Assembly: GCA_023055355.1 (NCBI GenBank)
Contig: JALJCS010000050.1
Location: 744,001 to 808,000 of the forward strand
Reading direction: 5' to 3'
Length of the DNA: 64,000 bases
Source: Agelaius tricolor
Lineage: Eukaryota > Chordata > Aves > Passeriformes > Icteridae
Part shown: piece by piece, positions 22,101 through 35,235 of the stretch
Position numbering within the stretch: the first letter of the stretch is position 1
Layout: every line of letters starts with the position of its first letter
Notes under the pieces: model-generated
Database searches by the model: none
Told to the model about the DNA's origin: nothing
The model's input: the letters and a program-made list of their open reading frames with translations, nothing else
Program-made: the position numbers and the translations under genes

Positions 22101-25100
22101 TCTTGTTAAATAAGTCAAAGAGATATGGAACAACTACATATGCCACAGAATACATACAAATAGAGAAAGTGGAATTTAGAAATGTAAGTCTAGAATTAAT
22201 GGCATATATGTGGTTCAAAACTTTCATTAGAAAAGAATCCTAGTTCATTTCACTGTGGATTAAAGCAGCTCCACCAAAACGAATTAAATATTATATTTTC
22301 AAAATGGTCATACGCCTCTTGTTCAAGATCTGTTTTCAGAGTCACAAGCTGCTTTAAATAATCTTGTTCCTTCTCAGCTGTACTTGTCAGCTGTGCTTTC
22401 AAATCCTGGAATTCTTTCTGCAAAATGAAAAGGAAGAGTTTTGAGTATCCATGTGCAAACTCCAACTGCTGGAGCTTATCAGACATGAACTAAGAGCACA
22501 AGGCTTTCAGAAGAACCCAACAACATCCATGGCATGGATTATCCAGGTTGGATCTTTCCAATCTCTGCTGGGATCTGGAAGTGCTGTGAGACAGTGAACT
22601 GTGACACCAGTGCTGTTCATGTCTGTCCCCTGCTGTGAGTTCAATTACCTGGGCTGCAAAATTAGGGTGGGACACTGCTCTGGGTGCTGTTTCTTATGCA
22701 TAAACTTGTGTCCAAGTCATGATGTGTAACTTCACTATTTCTAAAAACATGTTACTATTGCCCTACTTCAGACCTCTCTCATCTGGAGAGCATTTTCATT
22801 GCTCTCTCCACATTTTTCTCTCTCTGCATATTTTCTACAGTAGCCTCAAGACTCTTCTTCAGTCAAAGTCCTCCAATTTGCCCATTTTAGAAAATGAGTG
22901 AAACTCAGTTCAGAACACTCAATGCACAGATTAGAACAACAAGCAAACACAGTGAAATGCACACCTGATTTCCCACTATCTTAACTTGAGTTGATATGGA
23001 TTCTTGTTAGGCTTGTAAATCTAAAATCATAATGAAAAGAAACCTCTGTTCAGAGTGTATTTCATATAGCTGAGACTTCTGTGACAGAAAATGGGCCTGT
23101 GTCACAGTACAGCAGGGTTCACAGAGGCCAGAGCTAATTACCTGCCTGTAAGGAAGAACAAACGGGAAAACTTTATATCCAGAGGGAGTGGCATTTGAAT
23201 GGGCATGAACAAAGAAGGAAATAACAAAAACCTTGAGAAGGAAAACCAAAAACATGGGAGACAAGAAAAACTAAAAGCACAGGAGACAAGAAAAACAGTG
23301 GCAATAAAAAACTTCTTCGAAGAAAACACTGAAATTGTGTGTGAGAAAGTTTAGTAGAAATGTTAAGGTAGACTAGATGGTGTTTATTTATGACATTTAA
23401 GATACTTACAAAGCAAGAGGAATTTCATATGAAGAGCAAATGCCATGAGATTAATAAAATGAATATTTACCAGAGTTTCTGACAGCTCTTCAAGTTGCAC
23501 TTCTTTATCACATTTTACTTTAGTCATCTCTTCTACAGCACATGGAATGTAAAATTAATGGAACAGAAATGATTTTTCATATTTAGCAGGCAGTATAAAA
23601 CATTTACCCCTTTGCAATACCCAGTTCTCAAAACTTGTTGGATTAAGTTAAGAAGCTGAAAAGCTAATTTATGACTTATTCTAAATATAGACTTGAAAAA
23701 ATGATTCAGACATTAGCAAATCTCTATCGGAAGAGAAACTAAATATTTATCTTAAATAAAGTTTAGAGCCTTTCTATGTTTTCCACAATTATAGCTTCAA
23801 ATAAACCATGGACTGTTAGACTAGAGTATTCTGCAAGTATTGATGCACCTGCATTGTTCCAGAAAAAAATCTGAACTGCTGAAGGTACCACATGGATATG
23901 CTGAGAAAGGAAACCAGTTGTTACTGACTTCCAAATGGTTTCTATGTGCACATTGACAGTGCTGGTATTTTTTGCAAGTTCTCAGCAGCAAGGCAGAGCT
24001 CTCACTCTGGGGACTAAGGAGCACATCCCTAGAAAGCACAGGATATCACATTTATGATATTTAAAGACAACCCCTGCCAGCATCATTCCACTTCCAGCAC
24101 GGGGAGGGTCCCAGAAACCTCAATGGGAGGGTTTTATCTCTGCTGCAGAAGTCACTCCTGGCACCTGCAGTGCTGCTGCTCTTAGCTGGAAACCAAAATT
24201 ACCTCCAGAAGAATTCATGCAGGAATGGTCTCACTATTGGAGCTCTGCACAGCACTGCCCTTTGGCTGCTGCCAGCACCAATGACCCCCAAAGAAAAGGG
24301 ATCAGCTGAGTCAAAATAAATTCAGGCATTCCTGATAGGTACAGGTACTGTAAAATCATTTCTCCACCTACTAGAGACAGTCCATTTCCAGACAACAGCA
24401 GAAAGCATTTTTATTACTGCCTGGCTCATTTTCTGCCTTTCTACAAGCCTTACCCAGTTCAGCAGATTTCTTTTGGAGCTCCAAGGTAAGCAGCTTTGAA
24501 TCATCTTCATATTTCTTTAACCTAAGAAAATGGTAAATTAAAAACCCCAAATGTAGGGTACAAAGCACTCACTGAATTTGAAACTTCAAGGACAATAAGA
24601 CAAAGTCTTAGCACAAGCACTTTAAGAACATTTACCTTTCAACAGGCAGATGATGAATCTGCCTGCAGCACATATCAAATTACACTTTTACAACCTCAGA
24701 ACAGTAGACATAAAAGTAAACAAATATATACCTACAGAAATCTCTATTTCTTAAAGACAGAGTTATGAAAGTTGGAGGGGGCAAAAATTTACTTTTTATA
24801 GACCAGTATCAACTATCACCAACAAAAAAATTTACATTCAATTCTCTGCATTTAGACCACTGTGTGGAAAAAACCTCCAAATTTCAGCTTCATTTCCAAT
24901 GGTTCTTGATTTTGTCATAGACTGCAACCTGTAAGATCACTCTTGGAATTGAAACTCATTCATTTACCTATTTTGCTCTTCTTGCAGCAAGCTTTTCAAA
25001 TTGGCAACAGAAGTCTCCAACTCCTCTGTCAGGGCTGCAAGCAAAGCCTTCATTGTTTTACATTCTTCCTCCTGCTCTTCCTTTTCTCCAGTAACCTGAA

Positions 25101-28100
25101 TTAATGTTTTCACTCTAGTCTGGAGCTCAGTTTCCAAGTTCTTTTGAGTAACCTTCAAGACATGATATCATTTCTAAACATGTTTTGCAACAAACAGCTA
25201 CAGCTGTTTCATGTCTAAAGTATCCATAATTATTTATGCAAATACTCCTCTAGTCTGTTTCTACTGTAAAACTATAAGCAAGGGGTACCTCTGCCTTTTG
25301 CAATGACATTTTAGCCTCTTCCAGCTCTGCCCTCAAATGTTCTTTACTGACCTGGGATTCCTTTAACATTTCTTCATGATGTACTAAACAAAAAAAGATG
25401 TTAATATTTTTAAAAAGAGGATATTTACTAAAAAGTACTGCTAAAAATGGAAAATTACATACATTTAAAGAATCTAACAAAGACCAATGGTACTGACATC
25501 ATATACTATAAAATAATGGATAAAATTTGAATATAGATGGCTTAAAAATATTGAAAATCAAGTTCTGAAAAGTAAGTTTCCTCAGTGACATCTGCCTGAC
25601 TGTAAATTTGCAAAACTGAAGCAACATATTTTCCCCTTGCAATCTTCCAAAGCTCTCAGTGCTTGACTCACCCTAAAAACGACCCTGCCAGTCCTGCTCC
25701 CACAGGAGCAGCTCCTGCTCCAAACAAAAATAAGGCCTTCAAGGCCCCAAAATTCTGCTGCCAACCAGCAACAGAATAAAGCTATCATGACCCTGTTTCC
25801 TATGCTTCTATAAACAATTACATATCATAAATAAACAATCATAAACAATTACATTTAAATTCTATAAACAATTACATTTGAACACAGCAGGCAGAACTCT
25901 TACAGTTTGCTTCCATTAAGTCAGCAATCTTATTTTGTGACGTCTGCAGCTGAGCCTTGATGTCTTTTATGACATCATCTTTTTCATCTCTCTCTATGGC
26001 GAGAGCTGAAATCTAGAAAAATGCAAGAAATATCATCATGAAGTCTGGAAAAGGGACAGATGCTAATTTTCATTTGTACCCCAGGTATGATAAGCAGATA
26101 TTTTGCTGTCATTCAAGTTATGCTGTCATTCAAGTTAGATTAGATAGATAGATAGAGAGATAGAGAGATAGATAGACAGACAGATAGAAAATATTTGGCT
26201 AGATATAATCTTAGCCAAATATCGATCAAGTCACATTACTCTAAAGAAAAAAGTTCTCCAATTCAAAATCAAACCATAAATTCCAGTAGACTAAAGGTAC
26301 TGAAAGATCACTAAACTTAGCAGAATTTGACTTAAATGCAGCTTCAGGTGTTATTTTGTCTTTTTTACTAATACCCAGAAACACTTCTTGGCTCTTGCAT
26401 TGCCCCTTTAGTCACAAACAAAGCTCTACATATGAGATGGTAAAATGAGCAAACCTGCTTTTCCTTTTGACTGACTTCCAGTTTGCATTCTTTTTCAAAC
26501 TTGTCCACTTTTTCTGCTTCTTCTTTTACTTTTGAGATACAGTAACATCCACAGTTAACATTCTAGCTGAAATATACTCCAAGTTCAATACAAATTCCAC
26601 TTTAAGATTGCTTGGAATTGTACAGCTGTACCTTTTGTTTCCCAAGAGTAATTGTTGAGGCAATGTTTGATTTTATAATCAAAATACAAACAGAAAAGAG
26701 CATGTGAAAATGAAACAGGAACACACCAGGCTATACATACAGAGAGAGAGCATTTAGCTAAAGTTTCTGTAGCTATACACTAGTGCATTATCATCTAAAT
26801 AAACCAACTATGTGAAGTAAGTATTGATCTCTAGACTGTACTTCACAGACAAAACTTCAATGTTGAGTGACTGTTTGAAAAATAAAGTTCCAAATTTGGC
26901 CCAGTGGAACAGCAACAGAAGGGGCCAGGCAGTGAACAAAGGCTGCATGAATAAAAGAAGGGTCCCAGTGTCTCAGGGTGACCTGCTCACCATTCCAGCC
27001 CTTCACATCTGTCTGCCCTGGCCCTGCATGTGGAACACAAGCTATGAAGTACAAAATTGAGCCAGCTGCATAAACACAATAAACTGAATTCTCACATTTG
27101 AAACTCATTTCCAATCTGTCGTTCTCTGCTTGCACACGAAGCTCTTCAAATGCCGCTGTCAGTCTCTAAAAACAAAATTTAATATCTGAAGTTCAATACT
27201 GGAAACCCTGGAACTTCTCCAGGGGCTGCTGCCCACCTCAGCCATTCTGAGGAACCAGCAGGTGGGTGAAACAGAGCCCAGAAAGAAGCCAGAAGTTGTG
27301 GCAGTGACCCAGCACTAAGCACCCATCCCACAGATCACAGGGATCCACATCCCACACACTGCTGCACTTTCTCCATTGAATGTGTTTTATGGAACACAAA
27401 AATCATTCTTGAAAAGGGACTGAAAACCCAACTTCCTGCATCACACATGACATGATACCCACACATGATGGATACAAACAGTATCCCAACATAAACATGG
27501 AACTCAGCTCAGCTCACATAACTCACATTCCTTTCATCAAGCTCGGTCACTTACTTCTATGTTGCTATGAAGTTCCTCATACAATTGTATTGTTTCTGCC
27601 TTTTCCTGTTCATCTATCAAAGCAAGAACATATGAGAAAGTTTTTCTTTTGAACAAGAATGCCAGCTGTCCAAGTCATTATACTTAATCAGCATAAGGAA
27701 TTAAAAAAGGAATTACCAGCTCCATACTTATTAAATAAGTCCTTATGAAACATGGTGCCAAAAGTTACAGAATTTAGGGAAAATGTGCATTTCATTGAAA
27801 CATTAAGCAAGCTCAGCTTTTAAATTTCCTTCCTAAGATATTTTTTTCTGTGAAAAGTGTAATTCTGGATCAGTTGATGTGACCATATTAATTATTATAG
27901 TATTAATGCTGTTGAATAATAATGTATCAACACTGTTAGTATTTCTAAACTGTAATCTAGGGTTTAGCACTGAATTTCTTCCTATCAGCAGATACCTATA
28001 ACCACAGAGCTGTCATTAGAAAATTGCAACACTCCATGTCCATATTTTCCTTCTTCCACTTTTGTAATTGATACTATTTTTTCCTAAGAAAACAATTAAA

Positions 28101-31100
28101 AAGAGAACAGTAATAGAAACAGCTATCAAAAAAGAACAGTACATCCATATACAAGTCTTTGTAGAATTAAGGCTAAAAAGAAATCAACACTTCTTAAGTA
28201 TCCAGGATCAAGTTAGTAAAATTCTAATGATTAGAATAACAATTCTAAATTGCATATACAGTAGAACTTCCAATCAAGAACATATTTTAAAACCTCAAGA
28301 ATTTAAACTTCATTAAGTTATCCAACTGTTCTGGCTTGTTCAGTTTCATGAGAAGAATTCCAGTTACTCATTGTACCTTGGGGTTAAGACCTTTTCTCCC
28401 CATAAATGTGTGATGGCTGAAAACAGGAAATGTCAGCCCTGGAAATTTGTTAGGGAGTGCTGGGAATTTAGAGTAGATTCTACTGCCTAAAAACAGGCAT
28501 GAAGGGTCACTTCTTCTGTCTTAATATATTCCCAGTGTGTGGGTGGCCCTGCAAACCTTCAATGGGCTGAGCAGCCTTGAGGAGCTCTGCCCTGCTCTGG
28601 AGCAGCTGCCAGGGCCAGTCAGGGCTGTGGGCACTGCCTCAACCCTGGGTCACTGTTTGGGCACCCAAAGAGCTCCCAGGCTGGCACCTTTCAGCAAACA
28701 ATTTCACTGGCTTCAAAAGCCCTCTGCATTCAGCATTACACACCAAAAGTCTGTTAGACCTGGGGCTTCACTTCCAATTTTGTGAGCCACTTAAAATTCA
28801 CTTTTCACTCTGAGAGCCACATCCAGTCGATCCCAACTGGAGAACTTCTCTGAACAGCACGAGAAATTTCTTCTTCTTTCTTCTGTTTGTGAATTTAGAG
28901 CAAGCTAGAAGTACATTTACTCTGATCAATAAAAGCTAAAAAAGCATTTACGTTTGCTGGTCTTCTCTGTGAAGCGAGTGCAGGTTTCCTTGAGCACATT
29001 ACACAGATGCCTCGAAGCAGCAGCTCTAAAGGAGGGAAAAAATATCCTGTTTGCACAGGAGTGCACAGTACTTTGTGTGCCTAAGGAGTAACAATGGAAA
29101 TGACCTTCAAAATTTAACAGCTACATAAAACTGCCCACATGGAAACTGATTCTTTCCACCACAAGAATATATACTTGGTTCTATTACTTACTCTTTCAAG
29201 AGATCTTTATTTTCACATATCTCATCTTCCAGTTTCAAATGGAGTTTTTCATTTTCAAACTAATTTCATAGGGAATAAATGCAAAAAGACACTGTTATTG
29301 AAAAATAGATTAGAAATGCACTTTGACTTCCCAAATCCCTCATGAAAATGTAATTTGGGGCATCAGTAGACAGAAGTCTGTTTTAGCTGGTATTACATGC
29401 TGAGTCATCTTTTGCATGAAAGATGCAATCATTAATGAACAATAATTTACCAGCAAATGAGGCACTTACAGGTATATTCTTCAGACAAACACTCACATGG
29501 GACAGGTGCCTGCAACTTCTCAAAATAATCATTTTCTCAAGGCACAAACCAAACTGCAACAGTCTTTAAGATTTAATTGTATCAATAATAGTGTCATACT
29601 GAATCAGGAAGCACTTAACTTTGTTTATTGAATGTATACTATACAATACTGGCCTGCAGTTCTTGAATGGCTTTATTCTGTGCTTCAATAGTCTTTTTAT
29701 TTTCCTGGAGCTTTCTTTCTTTCTGGTTTAATTCAGTTTCCACAGTCAGTTTCCACTGCTTGATCTTCTCAGCCTCTTTGTAGAGTTTTGAGAACAATTC
29801 ATTCATTGTTTCTGTATTCTATTGAAACAGGTTCCACAATTTAATCTCAAATACTATCTAATTAATAGTACATAATATCTAATTCATACTGTTGGAGATA
29901 ATGTATTTATCTCTTAGAAACTTCACAAGAGTAATATTTTTCTACAGATGGTGATATAAGTTGATATATGATCAGGAGCCCAAGTTTATGCACAGGATGC
30001 ACAAATCTTTGTGCATCCTCTATGTATGTATCAAAAGGCTTTACAGAGCACACAGGAGAAACAAATACAATGAAATATCCCAAACCCCCTTTAGACATCA
30101 CCAAATAGATGGGCTTAAAGACATGGATAACTGCAGTCCACCAAAATCAATAAAGTTTTGCCAGAATTATCAGTGAAGCCAAAATTCCTTCTAGCAGGTT
30201 CTTCACACCATTTCTGTCCTCTCCTTCTGACAGACACTGCTGAGTTAAGTAAAAGCAGCTTCAGAGGCTTTGCCCAAGAGTACCTGTGATCTTGCCATGA
30301 ACACACAGAGAATCACAGAGTCACAGAATAATGAGGTTGGAAGAGACCTCTCAGATCATCGAGTACAACCTCTGCCCCAACACCTGGGCTATAGCACCAA
30401 GTGCCATGTCCAGTCTTTTTATAAACACATCCAGAGATGGTGATTCTACCACCTCCCTGGGGAGAGCATTCCAGTGCTTCATTATTCTTTTGGTGAAAAA
30501 TTTCCTCCAAATATCCAACCTATCCCTCCCCTGCTGTAGCCTGAGACTGTGTCCTCTGGTTCTGTCAGTGCTGCCCGGTGGAAGAGACCGACCCCACCTG
30601 GCTACAACCTCCCTTCAGGCAGTTGGAGAGCGCAATAAGGTCACCCCTAAGCCTCCTCTTCTCCAGGCTAAACAAGCCCAGCTCCTTCCAACGTTCCTCA
30701 CAGGGCTTGTGCTCCAAACCCCTCAGCAGCCTTGTTGCCCTCCTCTGGATGTGCTCAAGCACCTCAACATCCTTCCTAAACTGAGGGCCCAGAACTGGAC
30801 CCAGCACTCAAGGTGCAGCCTCACCAGTGCCCAGCACAGGGGCAGAATGACCTCCCTGCTCCTGCTGCCCACACCATTCCTGATGCAGGCCAGGAGCCAT
30901 TGGCCTTCTTGGCCACCAGGGCACATTGCTGGCTCATATTCAACCGGCTGTCAGCAGCACCCCCAGGGCCCTTTCTGCCTCAACACTGTCCAGCCACACT
31001 GTCCCCAGGTTGGAACGTTGTAGGGGATTTCTGTGGCCAAAATGTGGAACTCAGCACTTGGACTTACTGAACTTCATGCTGCTGCACTCTGCCCATCCAT

Positions 31101-34100
31101 CCAACTGATCTAAGTCTCTCTGCAGAGCCTTCCTTCCTTCCTTCCTTCCTTCCTTCCTTCCTTCCTTCCTTCCTTCCTTCCTTCCTTCCTTCCTTCCTTC
31201 CTTCCTTCCTTCCTTCCTTCCTTCCTTCCTTCCTTCCTTCCTTCCTTCCTTCCTTCCTTCCTTCCTTCCAACAGATCATCACAAGCTCCCAGCTTAGTGT
31301 CCTCTGCAAATTTACTAATGAAGGACTCGATGCCCTCATCCCCGTCGTCTATAAAAACATTGAACAGAACTGGTCCCAGTACAGAGCCCTGAGGGACAGC
31401 ACTGGTGCCTGGCTGCCAGCTGCATGCAGCACCATTCACCATCACTCTCTGGCCCGGCCATGCAGCCAGTTCTGAGCCCAGCACAGAGTGCTCCTGTCCA
31501 AGCCATGGGCTGCAGCTTCTCCAGGAGTGTGCTGGGGGAGACAGTGCCAAAGGCCCTGCTGGAGTCCAGATACACAACATCCACAGCCTTTCCTGCATGC
31601 ACCAGGCGGTCACCTGGTCACAGAAGGAGACCAGGTTGGTCAGACATGCCCTACCCTTCGTAGAGCCACGCTGGCTGGGTCTGATAGCCTGGCCATCCTG
31701 TGAGTGCTGTGGGATAGCACTCAGTATGAACTGCTCCATTATCTCACCTGGCACTGAGGCCAGGCTAACTGGCCTGTGATTACCAGCATCCTCCTTCCTA
31801 CCTTTTGTGTAAATGGGTGTCACACTGGCCAGTGTCCAATCATCTGGAACCTCAGCAGTGAGCCACAACTCTTGATAAATGATGGAGAGAGGCTTGGCAA
31901 GCTCATCTGCCAGCTCCCTCCTCACCCTGGCATGGATCCCATCTGGACCCAGGGATTTACAAATACCCAAGTGTCCCAGCAGTTCTCTGCTCACACACGC
32001 AGCAGGAAGGAAAACCACCACCCTTGTGCCCTTAGAACACCTTGAAAGTGTCCTACAAGCAGTGCTGGGCCAGTGGTTGAGGCAGGGAGAGCAACACATG
32101 AGCCCAAAGGGCCCTTTGGTTCACTTACAACACCCCCAAACACCATCCTTGTTTTGGCTGCATCACAGTTTTGTTCCAGTCCTGATGGTACTTTAATAGC
32201 TTAGGATTAAAAAGTCTAAAAAGTTGTCAGGGATATGAAAATCAGCAGGGAGAGTGCAAGAAATGTGTTTTATTTTGTGGTAGCAAAGAGTGTTTTGTAG
32301 CTGCAAAGTACAGAAGCTATTGCAAAAAAAATGAGCTGGACTGAGTTGTGCTAAAGCAGAGATCTGCTGGTAAAGACACTGTCAAAAGAATCCAGTGCTT
32401 GAGGAAACCACTGAATTCATTGTTTTACAGATAAAACAAAGCCAGACAAGGTTGGAAACCACTCAATTCATTGTTTTACAGATAAAACAAAGCCAGACAA
32501 GGCAATGGGGATAATCTACTTCAGTTTTCCAAAGAATACTCTGATTTCAATCCTTCTGCCCCTCAACAGAATATTCAGAACCAGTTCCACAAGGATACTT
32601 AAGTGTTTAAATCTTACTCTAATTAAAGCTCATGGACTTCACAGGCACTTCAAACAAAGAAAGAACAACAGCAATATTGCAATCACCTTAATTTTTAAAG
32701 ATTTGTTTCCAGGCATGTTCACTAAATCACAAATATCTCCTCTAAGTGATTCAGCTTTAAACAGGAGACAGAAAACATTATTCCCTTTTAACTACTTCCT
32801 TTAGCCCTGAAATATCTACTGAATTATGCTTTAGGCACTGTTTGGGAACAAATTCAAAAGACCCCAAGGAATTAGATGTGCAGAGTTGATACTTAGCTGA
32901 CCTCTTCATCTACTTCAGAGCAAAGTTTCACTTGCTGTGAAATTGTATCTGAAACATGAAGAGATTTTGGTCAATGTCTTTCTAAAAAAAGTAACAGTGA
33001 AACTGTATTTAACAGTTACAGATATGAAACTGTGAGACTACTCATGAAAATTAAACCTTGACAAGATATAAAAATCTAAAGAAGGTGCATGGCAAATATT
33101 CCAATCGTACCTGAATCAGTGATTTCGCCACGGTTCGACACATCAAATGGCAGCTTAAAGTCATCATCTGAGCATCTGTTCAAACCCTGCACAAATTTAA
33201 ACATTAGTTCCTTATGGGTAGATTTGTAAAGAAAGAATTATAAAATCCATAAAAAATCCCTACAGATGATGTGAAAATAGAATTGGTCATTAATAAAACA
33301 GCTGCCTACAAATTTCAAAGCCCAAGGTATTGGTAATGGCTTTGGAACTCACTTCTTCCTGCCCAGTGGTTGATCAAACTGTTGGTGTCCTGCAGTTTGA
33401 TTTATAGACTGTGGCCAAAGGGGAGCTTTCAATGCAGGGAACTCAGCAGCTCCTGCCTGGCTGGGCCCTGGTGCATGGCAAAGGACTCAAGGAGACAAAT
33501 TACTTTTTTGAAGACCAGCAGTTGACATTTCTTTCTTGCTTTGCTTCCAAGGGCACTTCTAGACCATATTTGATTATGTTTCAGCATGAAAATACCCTTT
33601 TACAAGGTTTTTAAGTCACAGAAGTTCATCCTGTAAACAGCTAACTCATCTGCTGTCAGAATATCCTGTTGAATCTCAACATATTTCATAAGGAGCTTCA
33701 ACATGAAAAAATAACTTGTTGAATTCCCATAACTCAGTGTGGAGACAGAACATTTTCACTGCACACCTGATCTGGTGAGACCAAGACACCAACACCAGTG
33801 CGAGCATCTGAGTGGGGCCTGTGGGAATCCATCAAATCAGAGGGGTTTGGGAAAGCTGCAAAAGGCAGCCTCAGAGACAGCAGAACTGTGATTAGAGCCA
33901 AGCAGGAGCCATGAGATAGGTCAGCAGAAAAATTATTTAAAAAGTAGAAAAGTAAGGGCAAATAGAACAATGGTCTGTGTATTAACGCTTGTCTAGAATA
34001 ACTCCCTAAGTTACAGAAAAGTTTATCTAGGGAGATATTAGGAAGTTCTAAGCTTAATAATGGAGCTCTCTGCATTGTGTTTTAAGGCTTACAAGCAGCA

Positions 34101-34836
34101 GGTATTGTATTCAAAAAAGGCAAGCATTGTTTGCACCAAAGGTACCTGTGCTTACAGTGGTTGGATAGAACTACTGTCAATATGCTTTTGCTTTGTGTGA
34201 TTGGTCAAAAACCTTTGAAAGTAAGTTGTAACATTAAGTTCTTGGTCTGCTGCCTGGGATGTGAGCTGCTGGCATCTTCCCATTGTCATCACCATGTAAT
34301 GAGACTGATGCTGGAAAAGAAAACAGCTCAAGGCAGTTCCTCAGCAGTCCCGTCCCGTTTGTGATTTGTACACAGACCCCAGCCGGAGATAGAGGAATGC
34401 CTGCCACTCCAGGCATACGCACAGAAACGCGAGTCCAGTGCAGGAGCCGTCCCGGCCCACGCAGGGGCAGGTGTGTGTGTGCTCCAGGCCGGGGCTGTGC
34501 CGGGGCAAGGGGCAGGTGTGTGTGTGCTCCAGGCCGGGGCTGTGCCGGGGCAAGGGGCAGGTGTGTGTGTGCTCCAGCCCGGGGCTCTGCCGGGCACTCC
34601 CCGGGCCCAGCACTGTCCCCGTGTCCCCGGGGAAGGGCCCCAGCGCTTTCCCCACGTCCCCTCCTCAGCCGCGGCCTCCAGAGCAGCACAGCCCGAGGGG
34701 ACGGCCGGGGAGGGGGGGTTTGGGGCCGCCCTCAGCGGCCCCGCGGCCGAGCGCTCACCTGGGATCTGCCCGCAGACACCTGCCCAGCGCTCAGGCGCAG
34801 CGGCATGAACAATTTAAAGCGGTTTTCCTTCTCCAT
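13183..34836 (-). CDS. SYCP1: Synaptonemal complex protein 1, 28 coding exons, 854 aa
   Basis: SYCP1 forms the transverse filaments that hold paired homologues together in meiotic prophase. Its C-terminus anchors at the chromosome axis and its N-termini meet in the central element. Exons, 5' to 3': 34759-34836, 33111-33186, 32902-32948, 29654-29818, 29192-29259, 28952-29025, 27555-27613, 27096-27165, 26455-26528, 25904-26012, 25289-25383, 24968-25152, 24454-24521, 23471-23532, 22314-22417, 21714-21831, 21388-21458, 20658-20739, 19761-19823, 19034-19096, 18062-18178, 17375-17485, 16617-16709, 15638-15712, 15144-15203, 13791-13937, 13412-13498, 13183-13326. These sum to 2565 bases with every junction in phase and no stop before the end. 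Recognition rests on stretches such as [34 protein letters not shown] and the basic C-terminus [20 protein letters not shown]. Most of the chain is coiled coil. Human SYCP1 is 976 aa; ~36 residues expected after exon 14 and part of the N-terminal region are not found. Four donors are not GT (see separate entries). Start ATG opens exon 1 ([10 protein letters not shown]) in a CpG-rich promoter. Confidence 0.93.
17375..17485 (-). CDS. SYCP1: SYCP1 exon 22, with a GG instead of GT donor
   Basis: The exon encodes [10 protein letters not shown]...[16 protein letters not shown], conserved with human. The expected junction to exon 23 (NEYDKM) falls at CACAAG/GGAAGAGAT, where GGAAGA stands in place of GTAAGA. 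An in-frame alternative donor lies 36 bases on (TGT/GTGATA, exon end at 17339) and would add 12 residues. It could be a real change with cryptic donor use, or a sequencing error. Confidence 0.75.
21388..21831 (-). promoter_or_regulatory. SYCP1: Two consecutive SYCP1 introns with GC donors
   Basis: Exon 16 (21714-21831) ends CAAGAG/GCAAGT and exon 17 (21388-21458) ends GCTAAG/GCAAGT. Both are perfect GC-type donors, and in both cases the reading frame needs the junction exactly there. A third GC donor follows exon 4 (29654: CTGCAG/GCCAGT). Confidence 0.8.
26139..26187. repeat. GATA/GACA-type microsatellite in a SYCP1 intron
   Basis: Interrupted (GATA) and (GACA) units between SYCP1 exons 10 and 9 (transcript order 9 then 10). 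Confidence 0.8.
30306..32060 (-). mobile_element. CR1 LINE, 5'-truncated and frameshifted, in SYCP1 intron 3
   Basis: The plus strand opens AGAATCACAGAGTCACAGAATAATGAGGTTGGAAGAGACCTC, the complement of the typical avian CR1 3' end. The minus strand encodes a decayed reverse transcriptase: [18 protein letters not shown], then [18 protein letters not shown], and a catalytic box read FAEDTKLG, where the usual DD pair is ED. A frameshift lies near 31600. The ORF end ([20 protein letters not shown]) is at about 30700-30760. The element is dead and intronic. Confidence 0.9.
31128..31269. repeat. (CCTT)n microsatellite, about 35 units, inside the CR1
   Basis: 142 bases of nearly pure CCTT (GGAA on the minus strand). 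It sits inside the CR1 reading frame between the RT core and the following [14 protein letters not shown] segment, so it grew after insertion or within this CR1 lineage. Translated, it makes a spurious GRKE repeat. Confidence 0.95.
34464..34597. repeat. 45-bp minisatellite, three copies, in SYCP1 intron 1
   Basis: GGGGCAGGTGTGTGTGTGCTCCAG followed by GCCGGGGCTGTGCC repeats at 34464, 34509 and 34554 almost without change, pointing to recent tandem duplication. Confidence 0.9.
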
Positions 34837-35005
34837 GGCTCCGATCAAAGGGCGGGCGGAGCGGCCCCAGCTGCCGGCGGCCGCTGAGGGCGGGCGCGAA
34901 GGGCGGGAAGCGGCAGCGGCCCCTCAGCGCGGGGGCGGGGGCGCCGCCTAGCGGAGCTCGCGGGGCACGGCCCGGGCACGGCCCGGCCGGACAGAGCGGC
35001 GGCCG

Positions 35006-35235
35006 CGGGGCCATCGCCGGGGCCATCGCCGGGGCCATCGGCGGGGCCATCGGGCGGGGCCATCGGGCGGGGCCATCGGCGGGGCCATCGGCGGGGCCAT
35101 CGGGCGGGGCCATCGGCGGGGCCATCGGCGGGGCCAACGGCACCATCGGGGCCATCGGCGGGGCCAACGGCACCATCGGGGCCATCGGCGGGGCCATCGG
35201 CAGCATCGGGGCCATCGGGGCCATCGGCGGGGCTT
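35006..35235. repeat. GGGGCCATCGGC minisatellite upstream of SYCP1
   Basis: About twenty copies of GGGGCCATCGG(C/GC), mixed with GGGGCCAACGGCACCATC variants, 170-400 bases upstream of the SYCP1 ATG. G-rich on the plus strand and CpG-dense. Confidence 0.92.

Noticed and set aside
31110..32099. 329-aa minus-strand frame with a GRKE repeat tail
   Set aside because: It is a CR1 reverse-transcriptase remnant read through a CCTT microsatellite; the repeat protein is an artefact.
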